Numbered from the stretch's first letter, positions 1 through 6,367 are shown. The stretch: DNA of 9,093 nucleotides from Candidatus Zipacnadia bacterium (GCA_029820915.1 JALGUI010000079.1:1-9093); one strand, 5' to 3'. The notes: generated by a model not told the origin, from the sequence alone. Program-made: numbers and translations.

Positions 1-6
1 CCCGCG

Positions 7-507
7 TTGGAGAGAATGTGGGCGCCGTGGCGTATCGGCTACGTCACCGGCGACAGGTCGTCGGGGTGCGTGTTCTGCAGGAAGATCGAATCGAACGAGG
101 ACGACGCCAACTTCGTCCTGTACCGTGGGGAGCACAACGCGATAGTGCTCAACACGTATCCGTACAACAGCGGGCACCTGCTGGTGGTGCCGCACGCGCA
201 TGTAGGCGAGTTGGCGGACCTGTCGCTCGAGGCCTGTGCTGAGTTGTGGGAGCTGACCGGCCTGGTGGTACGTGCCCTGCAACAGGCTCTCCATCCGCAG
301 GGCGTGAACATCGGCATGAACCTGGGGGAGGCCGCCGGGGCGGGCATCAGCGACCACCTGCACATGCACATCGTGCCGCGCTGGCACGGCGACACGAACT
401 ACATGACGACGGTCGCCGAGACTCGCGTGGCGCCGCAGAGCCTCGAGGACAGCTATCGCCAGCTTTGTCCGGTCATTGAGAGACTGGCGGCCGAGGGCGG
501 CGGTTGA
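7..507 (+). CDS. HIT-family protein, Ap4A phosphorylase/hydrolase-like
   Basis: A histidine-triad nucleotide-binding enzyme, probably acting in the cytoplasm on dinucleoside polyphosphates such as Ap4A or on other nucleotide conjugates. The 166-residue product opens with the WAPWR motif typical of the Ap4A phosphorylase-like HIT branch. It has a CxxC pair (Cys21, Cys24) and PHAH (62-65), probably part of a zinc site. The HIT motif HLHMHIVPRW spans 117-126, with His119 expected to be the nucleophile that forms the nucleotidyl intermediate. The following GDTNYM and ETRV segments (128-141) are also typical of this branch. The length is normal for the family. The start is uncertain: TTG at 7 gives the usual spacing to WAPWR, ATG at 16 is in frame, and the reading frame stays open to the left edge, so any Shine-Dalgarno site lies outside. 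The exact substrate cannot be read from sequence. Confidence 0.93.
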   Translation: MERMWAPWRIGYVTGDRSSGCVFCRKIESNEDDANFVLYRGEHNAIVLNTYPYNSGHLLVVPHAHVGELADLSLEACAELWELTGLVVRALQQALHPQGVNIGMNLGEAAGAGISDHLHMHIVPRWHGDTNYMTTVAETRVAPQSLEDSYRQLCPVIERLAAEGGG

Positions 508-544
508 CCGCCCGTCACGTGGGACCCTCGACACGGCGTTGAAA

Positions 545-553
545 GGGGAAGGG
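545..553 (+). promoter_or_regulatory. Ribosome binding site of the Met-rich protein gene
   Basis: A purine-rich GGGGAAGGG run ends two bases before the ATG at 556, with its GGGG part 7 bases upstream. It supports ATG 556 as the start, and the encoded signal peptide begins immediately there. Confidence 0.6.
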
Positions 554-555
554 CG

Positions 556-2103
556 ATGCGACGGCTCCTCGTTGTGATGGCCCTGATCACGATCATCATC
601 CTGAGCGCGTGCGTTGTGGCCGGCGCGCAGGGAGTTCGGTTCATCACGCCCCAGGACGGCGACACCGTGCGCGATGTCGTCAGACTCCAGGCGACCAAGC
701 CCAGCCCGGACGAGGGCTGGATCTCGTACAAGATCGAGACCGGCGGCACTGGCGAGTTCGCGTCCGCCGTCGTGTCACCGTTCGCCTACGCGTGGGATAC
801 CCGCGCCCGCGACGATGACGGCAAGGACCTCTTCCGCGACGGCCAGTACACCCTGACCGCCGTGGCGATGTCCCCGAGCGGCCGCAAGGTGGGTGAGGTA
901 TCGATCACGGTCACGCTCAAGAACGCCCTGTCCGCCTCCGAGGCGCCACAGCGCGTCCCCTTGGCGCTGCAGTACGAGCGCAACCGGGAGATGCACTACC
1001 GCGCCGAGGGCCGCTGGACGATCCGGCCGGCGGCCGACGAGGAGGACCCCGAGGACGTCTATGCGCTGGCCAAGGAGGCCGACGGGTCGGTCGTGGCCGA
1101 GTGGAAGAACCGGGTGATGAGTCCCACCGTCGCGGCCGGGCACGCCGTCCTGCACGTAGTCGTGGGCAGGGCCGGCGAGCAGATCGGGACCCAGGACCCC
1201 GAACGACTGGGCCGCTCGGGCCACTGCCACACCTACATGGCGCTGCGCGACGGTGAGATGCGGCTCAAGCACGATGACGAGACCGACTTTGCCTTCGCCG
1301 AGATGACCATCACGGTGCCGGACCGGTCGCTGAGGGTTGGCGACCGGTGGAACGGGAGCATCCTCATCCAGGCCATCCCCTACTCCGACGTGGCGCCGAG
1401 CACCGTGCGCGCGCAGCACGTTGTCGAGGGCTTCGAGTGGGTCGCGGGCTACCCGTGCCTGCGCATCCGCAGCACCTTCAGCGTTGAGGACGAGAAGATC
1501 AAGTTCAGCCTCCAGCCCAGGCAGCAGGCGCTGGGCGGCGAGGCCGGCATGTTCGGCGGAATGCCCGGCGAGGCCATGATGGAGCCCGGGATGATGGACC
1601 CGATGATGATGGGCCCGCCGCCGGAGGCGGGGATGATGCCCGGCTTCGGCGACGAGATGGGCATGATGGGCATGATGGGCGAGGGCATGGGCATGGGCAT
1701 GGGCGCGACGGGCGAGATCGAGACCTCCTACGTGGGCGAGCGCATCACCTGGTGGGCCTACGAGCTGAACCGGCCCGTGCGCATCGTGGACACGATCACG
1801 CACACGCTCGAGGTCGAGCGCCAGGCCGCGGGGATGGGCGAGATGGGGATGGGGGGCGAGATGATGGGCATGCCCATGGAGGGCATGATGCTGGGGCCGG
1901 AGATGGGCCCGCCGGAGATGATCCCGCCGGAGCCGGGGATGATGTTGCCGGGCGGCATGCCACCGGGAGCGATGCCCCCCGGCATGGAGGGCATGATGAT
2001 GGGGCCGGGCGAATTCGGCATGGGCATGGGCCAGATGGAGCCCGCCGAACCCCTGAAGGTCAGGATCAACGTCAGCCTGGTGATCGAGGAGGTCGGCCTG
2101 TGA
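556..2103 (+). CDS. Secreted/lipid-anchored Ig-like protein with two Met-rich tracts
   Basis: I do not recognise a named family for the whole 515-residue protein. The N-terminus is an export signal (basic RR at 2-3, hydrophobic 4-22). It contains a lipobox-like LSAC with Cys19 as possible lipidation site, but AGA at 22-24 could instead be a signal peptidase I site. Residues 26-122 look like a bacterial Ig-like domain (TPQDGDTV opening, WDTR, DGQYTLTAVA, closing VTL-K-N strand). Residues about 135-330 are a beta-rich domain with a VPDRSLRVGDRW motif. Two low-complexity Met/Gly/Pro tracts follow: 332-382 (19 Met in 51 residues) and 427-494 (22 Met in 68). They are separated by a beta segment (384-422, ITWWAYEL) and closed by a final strand (499-515). 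The tracts therefore look like long loops between strands. They lack His and Cys. Soft-metal binding or surface/scaffold roles are guesses. Confidence 0.85.
   Translation: MRRLLVVMALITIIILSACVVAGAQGVRFITPQDGDTVRDVVRLQATKPSPDEGWISYKIETGGTGEFASAVVSPFAYAWDTRARDDDGKDLFRDGQYTLTAVAMSPSGRKVGEVSITVTLKNALSASEAPQRVPLALQYERNREMHYRAEGRWTIRPAADEEDPEDVYALAKEADGSVVAEWKNRVMSPTVAAGHAVLHVVVGRAGEQIGTQDPERLGRSGHCHTYMALRDGEMRLKHDDETDFAFAEMTITVPDRSLRVGDRWNGSILIQAIPYSDVAPSTVRAQHVVEGFEWVAGYPCLRIRSTFSVEDEKIKFSLQPRQQALGGEAGMFGGMPGEAMMEPGMMDPMMMGPPPEAGMMPGFGDEMGMMGMMGEGMGMGMGATGEIETSYVGERITWWAYELNRPVRIVDTITHTLEVERQAAGMGEMGMGGEMMGMPMEGMMLGPEMGPPEMIPPEPGMMLPGGMPPGAMPPGMEGMMMGPGEFGMGMGQMEPAEPLKVRINVSLVIEEVGL
1657..1704 (+). 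repeat. Low-complexity ATG/GGC repeat inside the Met-rich gene
   Basis: A 48-bp in-frame stretch built from ATG-GGC and ATG-ATG-GGC units, interrupted once by GAG. It encodes residues 368-383 of the Met-rich protein. Similar but less regular units recur around 1833-1880. Replication slippage could change the tract length in frame without breaking the gene. Confidence 0.7.
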
Positions 2104-2116
2104 CGGCGACCTCCGC

Positions 2117-2122
2117 GAGGAG
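2117..2122 (+). promoter_or_regulatory. Ribosome binding site deciding the GTG start at 2129
   Basis: GAGGAG sits 6 bases before GTG 2129, an ideal spacing. The next in-frame start, ATG 2141, has only a GAGG two bases upstream. GTG 2129 is therefore preferred. Confidence 0.7.
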
Positions 2123-2128
2123 ATCGCA

Positions 2129-3442
2129 GTGTCTGAGGCAATGACGCGTGTATGCGGTGGCCGCGGCCCGAGGGTCGCGGCCACCCTCGTATTGCCCACG
2201 GTCGGCCTCGCCGCCCTGGCGCTGGTCGCCGCGTGGCCCGCCGCCGCCGACACCCCGGCGGCCGAGGGGCGGCGGACCAACCTGCAGGTCGCTCTGTGGC
2301 GCACCGGCATTCCCGGCCAGGCCGAGGCCCTCGCGCAGCTCGTCTTCAGCTTCCAGCGCCGCTATCCGGACGTGGTCGTCTGCCTCGAGTGGCGCGACGC
2401 GGAGCTGGCCGACGAGTGGCTGCGGCGCTGGTGCGGGGGCTACCGCAGCCATGCGCCGGACGTCACCGTCGCGACCGACCTGTGGGCCTGGAAGCACCGT
2501 GGCGACATCATGCGGCTCCCCAGCGACCTGCTCGCCGAGATGATCGATGCCTTCGAGCCGGCGGTTCTGGACCGCGCGCGCGGCGTTCCGCGCGGCGTGC
2601 CGTGGGCCGTCGCGACTCCGGCGCTCTACTACCGCGCCGACCTGCTGCGCGACGCCGAGCTGAGGCCGCCGCGCACCCCCGTGGAGTTGGCCGAGTGCGC
2701 GCGGGAGTTGGCGGACCCGCCCCATCGCTTCGGCCTGGGCGTGCCGGGGCCGGGGCAGGGGGGCGAGGAGTTGCTGCACGCCCTGGCCCTGGGCTTCACG
2801 CCGGCCGGCGACGACGAGGACGAGGACGCCGCCATCGAGGAGCGCCTCGAACGCGCCCTCGAGCTGCTGGTGAGCATGCAGGCGGGTGGCGCCCTGCAGC
2901 CGGAGGTCCTCACCTGGGGCGAGTTCGAGCTGGTGGAGGCTTTCGCGCAGGGGCGGCTCGGGATGGTGATCGGGTGTCCCTGGGCGGCGCAGGTGCTGCG
3001 GCAGGCGGACGCTGAACGGGCGGCGCGGGCCGCGGCCGAGGGGGTGGAGGGCGATGCTGCCGAGCCCTTCGAGTGGGCGGTGGCGCCGCTGCCCGTCACG
3101 GACGGCGGCGCGGGACAGGTGCGCGTGGACTGGCTGATCGCCTTCGCCGACACCGACCGCCCCGAAAACGCGATGCGGTTCCTGCGCTTCATGGCGGAGC
3201 GCGAGACCCAACGCGCGCTGGCGATGCTGTGCGGCGCGCCGGCGATGACGTCGCTGTCGCGGGAGCTGGCGGACACGCCGCCGTGGTCGGGGCACATCCC
3301 GGCGCTGCACGATGGCGCGGGCCTGCCGCTGGGCAAGTGGCCGGACCTGCGCGTCCGTCTCGGCGAGGCGCTGTATTGGGCGCTGAGCGGCCGGTTGACG
3401 CCGGCCGAGGCACTTCAACACGCGGCCACTGAGCCTTGGTAG
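2129..3442 (+). CDS. Extracellular solute-binding protein, family 1 (ABC importer type)
   Basis: A 437-residue periplasmic substrate-binding protein of the kind that delivers sugars or similar solutes to MalFG-type importers. A signal peptide covers 1-40 (hydrophobic 17-38, AAA before Asp41) with no lipobox, so the mature protein should be soluble. The mature chain starts with a beta strand (LQVALW, 52-57). The family features follow: FSFQRRYPDVVV (73-84), APDVTVATD (109-117), the hinge-type GVPWAVATPALYYRADLL (156-173), and late in the chain VDWLIAFADTDRPENAMRFL (333-352). An acidic linker (DDEDED, 228-233) precedes a helix. The gene starts 25 bp after the Met-rich gene, so the two are probably cotranscribed. 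No MalF/MalG-like permease lies in the window; the FtsX-type gene downstream belongs to a different transporter class. The ligand cannot be predicted. Confidence 0.88.
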   Translation: MSEAMTRVCGGRGPRVAATLVLPTVGLAALALVAAWPAAADTPAAEGRRTNLQVALWRTGIPGQAEALAQLVFSFQRRYPDVVVCLEWRDAELADEWLRRWCGGYRSHAPDVTVATDLWAWKHRGDIMRLPSDLLAEMIDAFEPAVLDRARGVPRGVPWAVATPALYYRADLLRDAELRPPRTPVELAECARELADPPHRFGLGVPGPGQGGEELLHALALGFTPAGDDEDEDAAIEERLERALELLVSMQAGGALQPEVLTWGEFELVEAFAQGRLGMVIGCPWAAQVLRQADAERAARAAAEGVEGDAAEPFEWAVAPLPVTDGGAGQVRVDWLIAFADTDRPENAMRFLRFMAERETQRALAMLCGAPAMTSLSRELADTPPWSGHIPALHDGAGLPLGKWPDLRVRLGEALYWALSGRLTPAEALQHAATEPW

Positions 3443-3479
3443 GTCGACCTTGACGGGGCCAGGACCTTGCACTACGCTT

Positions 3480-3500
3480 GCGCCGTGCCGCCTTCGGCGC
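3480..3500 (+). terminator. Possible terminator hairpin after the solute-binding gene
   Basis: GCGCCG and CGGCGC (6-bp stem, 9-base loop) lie 37 bp after the stop of the + strand gene. There is no T-run, so this is a weak call resting mainly on its place between convergent genes. Confidence 0.3.
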
Positions 3501-3539
3501 ATCCGGGCGCCGCGCCTGTCGAGGGCGTGGCGATGGGCT

Positions 3540-3554
3540 GCGGGCGCCGCCCGC
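3540..3554 (-). terminator. Possible terminator hairpin after signal peptidase gene
   Basis: GCGGGC-GCC-GCCCGC forms a perfect 6-bp stem 6 bp beyond the minus-strand stop codon at 3561-3563. No T-tract follows on the minus strand. The hairpin could serve transcripts from either side of this convergent junction. Confidence 0.3.
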
Positions 3555-3560
3555 CGCCGG

Positions 3561-4115
3561 CTACCGGTACTCAACGCGCTCGAGGCTGCGGGCGTGCTCG
3601 CGAGGCCACACGATCTTCGTCGCGTGCCCCATGACGCGCTCGAGGGGGACCGGCCCGTAGTCGCGGCTGTCCTCGCTGAAGTTGCGGTTGTCGCCGAGAA
3701 CGAAGACCGAGCCGCGGGGCACGACGAGGCTCCTGGGGGGCGAGACGAAGGGCCGCTCCTTGACGTAGGGCTCGCGCAGCCAGCGGTCTTGGAACCAGAC
3801 ACGCCCACCGACGAGCACGAGCAGGTCGCCGCCCAGCCCGATGACGCGCTTGACATAGGGCGCGCCGTCGGGCCCGACATAGACGATCACGTCGCCGCGC
3901 TCCGGCCGCCGATCGCCGCGGTACGAGTCGAGGCGGACGGTGTAGTAGTCGCCCACCTGCAGGGCCGGCTCCATGGATGAACTGACCACGTAGCCGAAGC
4001 GTACGATGTGGGTGAACACGAACCACAGCGACAGCGCGAACAGCACCGGCACGACGATGCGGACGGCGATCCGCAGGGCACGTCGGCCGTCGGCCGGTGG
4101 CCGTGACTCGGGCAT
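3561..4115 (-). CDS. lepB: Signal peptidase I
   Basis: The membrane serine protease that removes Sec and Tat signal peptides on the outer face of the cytoplasmic membrane. The 184-residue chain has one N-terminal membrane segment (about 14-38). The nucleophile motif SSSMEP follows with catalytic Ser47. The general-base lysine is Lys89 in YVKRVIGLGGD (87-97), and the C-terminal box is VLGDNRNFSEDSRDYG (about 139-154). This is the full catalytic set of the Ser-Lys S26 family at a compact length. ATG 4115 is chosen because GGAG lies 8 bases upstream and because a longer in-frame extension to 4283 would read through the promoter at 4220-4249. The gene stands alone on its strand. It could process the signal peptides of the exported proteins on both sides, but that is its general housekeeping role. 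Confidence 0.95.
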   Translation of the reverse strand: MPESRPPADGRRALRIAVRIVVPVLFALSLWFVFTHIVRFGYVVSSSMEPALQVGDYYTVRLDSYRGDRRPERGDVIVYVGPDGAPYVKRVIGLGGDLLVLVGGRVWFQDRWLREPYVKERPFVSPPRSLVVPRGSVFVLGDNRNFSEDSRDYGPVPLERVMGHATKIVWPREHARSLERVEYR

Positions 4116-4123
4116 GACTCCAA

Positions 4124-4127
4124 CTCC
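4124..4127 (-). promoter_or_regulatory. Ribosome binding site of signal peptidase I
   Basis: On the minus strand GGAG lies 8 bases before the ATG at 4115, in the context AACGGAGTTGGAGTC. It fixes the shorter, promoter-compatible start. Confidence 0.6.
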
Positions 4128-4219
4128 GTTCGGCGACGGTGCGTCCGGCGACAGGTCGAGGGCCGTATGACGGCCGCGGTCCCGTGGCGGGGTCGGCGCA
4201 TCAGGTCGCAACCGCGGGA

Positions 4220-4249
4220 ATTGTAGCCGCCGGCGGGGCAGCGCGTCAA
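4220..4249 (-). promoter_or_regulatory. Sigma-70-type promoter of lepB
   Basis: Read on the minus strand, TTGACG (4249-4244) and TACAAT (4225-4220) are separated by 18 bases. Each hexamer matches the TTGACA/TATAAT consensus in five of six positions, which is striking in such GC-rich DNA. Transcription would start near 4213, leaving an untranslated leader of roughly 100 bases before ATG 4115. Confidence 0.75.
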
Positions 4250-4288
4250 CGCGCCGCGTGCGGATGCCGGCCGTCGGCGTCACCGCGG

Positions 4289-4317
4289 GCCGGTGTGCGT
4301 CCGAGCGCGCCGGTGTG
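4289..4317. repeat. Direct repeat GCCGGTGTG, 20-bp period
   Basis: GCCGGTGTG occurs at 4289-4297 and again at 4309-4317. The start-to-start distance is 20 bp, close to two helical turns, so both copies face the same side of the DNA. This layout suits a regulator that binds direct repeats, and it sits just upstream of the lepB -35 box. It may also be chance in GC-rich DNA. Confidence 0.35.
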
Positions 4318-4513
4318 GCCGCGTGAAGGAGGCGGCAGGCGGGGCGGAGAAAAAGGTTGCGCGGGGGAAGGACAGTATCCGGGCGGGGAGGAAACTGATG
4401 GCGCCGTGGTCGGGCGTGGACCGGGTGGGTCGGTGCGCCTGTATGTTATTCCGCCCGGCCCGGCCGCCGTGTGACGGTGCGTACCGGCTTTCGGCCCACG
4501 TCCGTGAGAGGAT

Positions 4514-4520
4514 GGAAGGA
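4514..4520 (+). promoter_or_regulatory. Ribosome binding site deciding the ATG start at 4528
   Basis: GGAAGGA ends 7 bases before ATG 4528. The alternative in-frame GTG at 4471 is preceded by pyrimidine-rich GGCCGCC without a Shine-Dalgarno match, and the 19 extra residues do not resemble the family. ATG 4528 is preferred. Confidence 0.7.
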
Positions 4521-4527
4521 AGCCTCG

Positions 4528-5244
4528 ATGATTAAGTCTGAGCTTGCCAAGAAGCTGTACAGCCACGAGGCCCACTTCGGCGAGGTGCAGCGCCAAATCA
4601 CCCTTTCCTGGGGTCAGGCGGCGCGCATCAGCTACCGGAACGTCACGATGAGGCTGGGGCGCGCCATGATCACGGGGGCGGGCGTGGTCCTCGGCATCGC
4701 CTTCCTGTGCTCGGTGTGGACGGCGAAGGTTGCGCAGGAGGGCCTCGAGCGCTACGAGGCGCAGAGCGCGCGCGCGATCACCGGCGACGATGCCGCGTTG
4801 GCGCCCGGCGCCGAGGACGTCGAGACCGAGCGGAAGGCCCGGGCCGCGCGCCAGGCCTGGCTGGTAGTCATGTCACTGCTTGTGTCGGCCGTGGGAATCA
4901 CCAACTCGATGCTGATGTCGGTGACCGAGCGATTCCGCGAGATCGGCACGATGAAGTGTCTGGGGGCGCTGGACGAGTTCATTGTCCGCCTGTTCCTCAT
5001 CGAGTCGGCGGTACTGGGCATAATGGGGTCGCTGGTCGGGGCGCTGCTGGGCAGTGGCATCATGCTGCTGGTCTACGTCGGCAAGGAGCGTGGCGTGGCG
5101 GCGATGATGGATTGGGGCCAGATGTTCAGCTACATCTTGATTGCCATGGGCATCGGGACCATCCTGTCGCTGCTGGCTGCGGTGCCGCCGTCGTTCCGCG
5201 CCGCACGTCTGCCCCCGGCGGCCGCGCTGTCCACTGAGGTCTAG
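4528..5244 (+). CDS. Minimal FtsX/MacB-type ABC transporter permease
   Basis: Membrane subunit of a type VII-like ABC system (LolCDE, MacB, FtsX group). These work as mechanotransmitters or lipoprotein/substrate extruders rather than importers. At 238 residues it is much shorter than MacB or LolC/E (about 400 or more). Four membrane segments are visible: about 46-64, 110-130, 155-185 and 198-220. The family signature follows the second: VGITNSMLMSVTERFREIG (122-140), then MKCLGALDEF and LFLIESAVLGIMGSLVGALL. The end PPSFRAARLPPAAALSTE (220-237) is also typical. The first extracytoplasmic loop (65-109) is only about 45 charged residues, with no room for a MacB periplasmic core domain. The cognate ATPase starts 55 bp downstream. 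The gene looks intact, not truncated, because it has its own ribosome site and both conserved ends. Confidence 0.88.
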   Translation: MIKSELAKKLYSHEAHFGEVQRQITLSWGQAARISYRNVTMRLGRAMITGAGVVLGIAFLCSVWTAKVAQEGLERYEAQSARAITGDDAALAPGAEDVETERKARAARQAWLVVMSLLVSAVGITNSMLMSVTERFREIGTMKCLGALDEFIVRLFLIESAVLGIMGSLVGALLGSGIMLLVYVGKERGVAAMMDWGQMFSYILIAMGIGTILSLLAAVPPSFRAARLPPAAALSTEV

Positions 5245-5259
5245 AGAGCTTTGACTACA

Positions 5260-5282
5260 GGCCGGCGGGCATCGGACCGGCC
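5260..5282 (+). promoter_or_regulatory. Hairpin in the permease-ATPase spacer
   Basis: GGCCGG (5260-5265) and CCGGCC (5277-5282) form a perfect 6-bp stem with an 11-base loop. It ends two bases before the strong GGAGGAG ribosome site (5285-5291) of the ATPase gene. It could stabilise or process the mRNA or tune translation. There is no T-run, so it is not a convincing terminator. Confidence 0.4.
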
Positions 5283-5299
5283 ACGGAGGAGAACGCGCA

Positions 5300-6208
5300 A
5301 TGGCGAGAATCGAGTGCCCCAAATGCAAGCACGTGATCGACACCCCGGGGATCGTCACCGTGTGCCCGGAGTGCGGTGCCGACCTGCGCGGCGTCATGGA
5401 CGAGATGGCGCACCGGCGCGAGCGACTGCGCGACGTTGGGCGCGACGACTCCGTGACCACGCACGAGTTCATCGTGCGCACAAAGGACCTGCACAAGATC
5501 TACATCATGGGCGAGGTCGAGGTGCCGGCGCTGCGGGGTGTCGAGATCAACATCCGACGTGGCGAGTACCTGTCCATCATGGGCCCGTCAGGCTCGGGCA
5601 AGAGCACGCTGTTCAACATGGTCGGCGGGCTGGACAAGCCGACCAAGGGCACGTGCTTCATAGAGGAGGTTGACATGGCGCAGCTCGACGCCTTCGAGCT
5701 GGCCTGGCTACGCTGCCGCAAGATCGGCTACATCTTCCAGACCTTCAACCTCATTCCGGTGATGACGGCTCTGGAGAACGTGACGCTGCCCATGATCTTC
5801 GCGGGCATGAGCAGCGACGAGATGATGGACCGCGGCGCCATGCTGCTCGACCTCGTCGGCCTCGGCGACCGCCTGCACCACAAGCCCTACGAGCTGTCGG
5901 GCGGTCAGCAGCAGCGCGTGGCCGTCGCGCGGGCGTTGGCCAACAACCCGGCGATTATCCTGGCCGACGAGCCGACCGGGAACCTGGACCTGCAGACGGG
6001 TAAGGAGATCATCGACCTGCTCAAGGAGCTCAACGAGCAGAGCGGCGTCACGGTCATCTCCGCGACGCACGACCTGAAGATGATCGACGTCTCCGACCGC
6101 ATCGTCCACATCCGCGACGGTCAGATCGAGCGCGTGGAGAAGCGCGCCGACCTCGACCTGGATATCGGGACCCTCGGCAGCGGGGCGAAGCCGGAACTCG
6201 GCGAGTAG
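5300..6208 (+). CDS. LolD/MacB-type ABC ATPase with N-terminal zinc ribbon
   Basis: Cytoplasmic ATPase that should power the FtsX-type permease encoded just upstream. Residues 56-282 form a complete nucleotide-binding domain of the LolD/MacB/FtsE group. Visible motifs are Walker A GPSGSGKST (95-103), Q-loop Gln147 in YIFQTFNLIP, signature LSGGQQQR (199-206), Walker B IILADEP (219-225), D-loop NLD (228-230) and switch His257 in SATHD. The unusual part is the first 30 residues. CPKC (6-9) and CPEC (22-25) make a four-cysteine zinc ribbon, followed by a charged linker (34-52). Family members normally start directly at the nucleotide-binding domain and are about 220-240 residues; this one is 302 with a short acidic tail after 283. 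GGAGGAG 8 bases upstream supports the ATG. All catalytic motifs are intact, so it should be active. Confidence 0.95.
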   Translation: MARIECPKCKHVIDTPGIVTVCPECGADLRGVMDEMAHRRERLRDVGRDDSVTTHEFIVRTKDLHKIYIMGEVEVPALRGVEINIRRGEYLSIMGPSGSGKSTLFNMVGGLDKPTKGTCFIEEVDMAQLDAFELAWLRCRKIGYIFQTFNLIPVMTALENVTLPMIFAGMSSDEMMDRGAMLLDLVGLGDRLHHKPYELSGGQQQRVAVARALANNPAIILADEPTGNLDLQTGKEIIDLLKELNEQSGVTVISATHDLKMIDVSDRIVHIRDGQIERVEKRADLDLDIGTLGSGAKPELGE

Positions 6209-6231
6209 GCCGGGCGTCGGAGGACCTGTCT

Positions 6232-6261
6232 CCCCGGTGGCCCGGGTGGACGCCGCCGGGG
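6232..6261 (+). terminator. Strong GC hairpin after the ATPase gene
   Basis: CCCCGGTGGC (6232-6241) pairs with GCCGCCGGGG (6252-6261) over 10 bp with one T-G wobble, around a 10-base loop. It lies 24 bp after the ATPase stop. No U-run follows, so partial termination, RNA processing or 3'-end protection are all possible. Confidence 0.45.
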
Positions 6262-6283
6262 TGCCGGGAGAAGCAGTCGAGCC

Positions 6284-6310
6284 GGCGCGCGGCCGGGGAA
6301 GTCGCGCGCC
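6284..6310 (+). terminator. Second hairpin, followed by a TC-rich run
   Basis: GGCGCGCG (6284-6291) pairs perfectly with CGCGCGCC (6303-6310) around an 11-base loop, and TCTCTCTTC follows at 6314-6322. This is the closest thing to an intrinsic terminator in the spacer, but the pyrimidine run is a mixed one. Confidence 0.4.
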
Positions 6311-6326
6311 AGGTCTCTCTTCGAGG

Positions 6327-6344
6327 GGGCCCACCGGCGGGCCC
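6327..6344 (+). promoter_or_regulatory. Third hairpin in the ATPase to M28-like spacer
   Basis: GGGCCC (6327-6332) and GGGCCC (6339-6344) can pair over 6 bp around a 6-base loop. With the two hairpins upstream it makes a leader of three consecutive stem-loops before the large secreted-protein gene. Confidence 0.35.
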
Positions 6345-6367
6345 GCGGTCGAGCCGATGTCGGTATT

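Larger units (their letters stand above)
4116..4527. other. Non-coding divergent spacer between lepB and the FtsX gene
   Basis: About 412 bp without a convincing gene. It holds the lepB promoter (4220-4249) and leader, a 9-bp direct repeat (4289-4317), a purine-rich stretch (4321-4400, including GGAGAAAAAGG), and the FtsX ribosome binding site near its right end. The open frames crossing it have no family resemblance and no usable ribosome sites. A + strand promoter must be here if the FtsX operon is not read from elsewhere. The only AT-rich patch is TATGTTATT at 4442-4450, with no good -35 partner. Confidence 0.6.

Noticed and set aside
1549..2040. Met-rich tracts as a sequencing or assembly artefact
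   Set aside because: The frame stays open through both tracts and ends in a coherent beta strand before the stop, with the next gene properly spaced. A short length error in multiples of three cannot be excluded.
775..2310. 511-codon open frame on the minus strand, His-rich in the middle
   Set aside because: It is the antisense shadow of the Met-rich gene: ATG/GGC repeats read backwards give His/Ala runs. It has no ribosome site or family resemblance, and the + strand has a signal peptide and domain structure.
2072..3880. 602-codon open frame on the minus strand
   Set aside because: It overlaps both the solute-binding gene and lepB in other frames, both of which have clear family motifs. 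The composition (Arg/Ala/Gly-rich) is typical of GC-rich shadow frames.
3450..3980. 176-codon + strand open frame opposite lepB
   Set aside because: It is antisense to the conserved catalytic boxes of signal peptidase I and has no recognisable motif.
4116..4283. Longer lepB start giving a 240-residue protein
   Set aside because: The extension would translate the -10 and -35 boxes and their leader, is Arg/Pro-rich, and lacks the good ribosome site found at ATG 4115.
4471..4527. GTG start adding 19 residues to the FtsX-type permease
   Set aside because: There is no Shine-Dalgarno before 4471, while ATG 4528 has GGAAGGA at a good distance.
4293..4535. Small open frames in the lepB-FtsX spacer
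   Set aside because: Several overlapping frames on both strands are open only because the DNA is GC-rich. None has a supported start or a recognisable sequence.
2129..6208. The solute-binding protein, FtsX-type permease and ATPase as one importer
   Set aside because: Family 1 binding proteins work with MalFG-type permeases. The FtsX/LolD-type pair is a different transporter class and is separated by the opposite-strand lepB and a 412-bp spacer.
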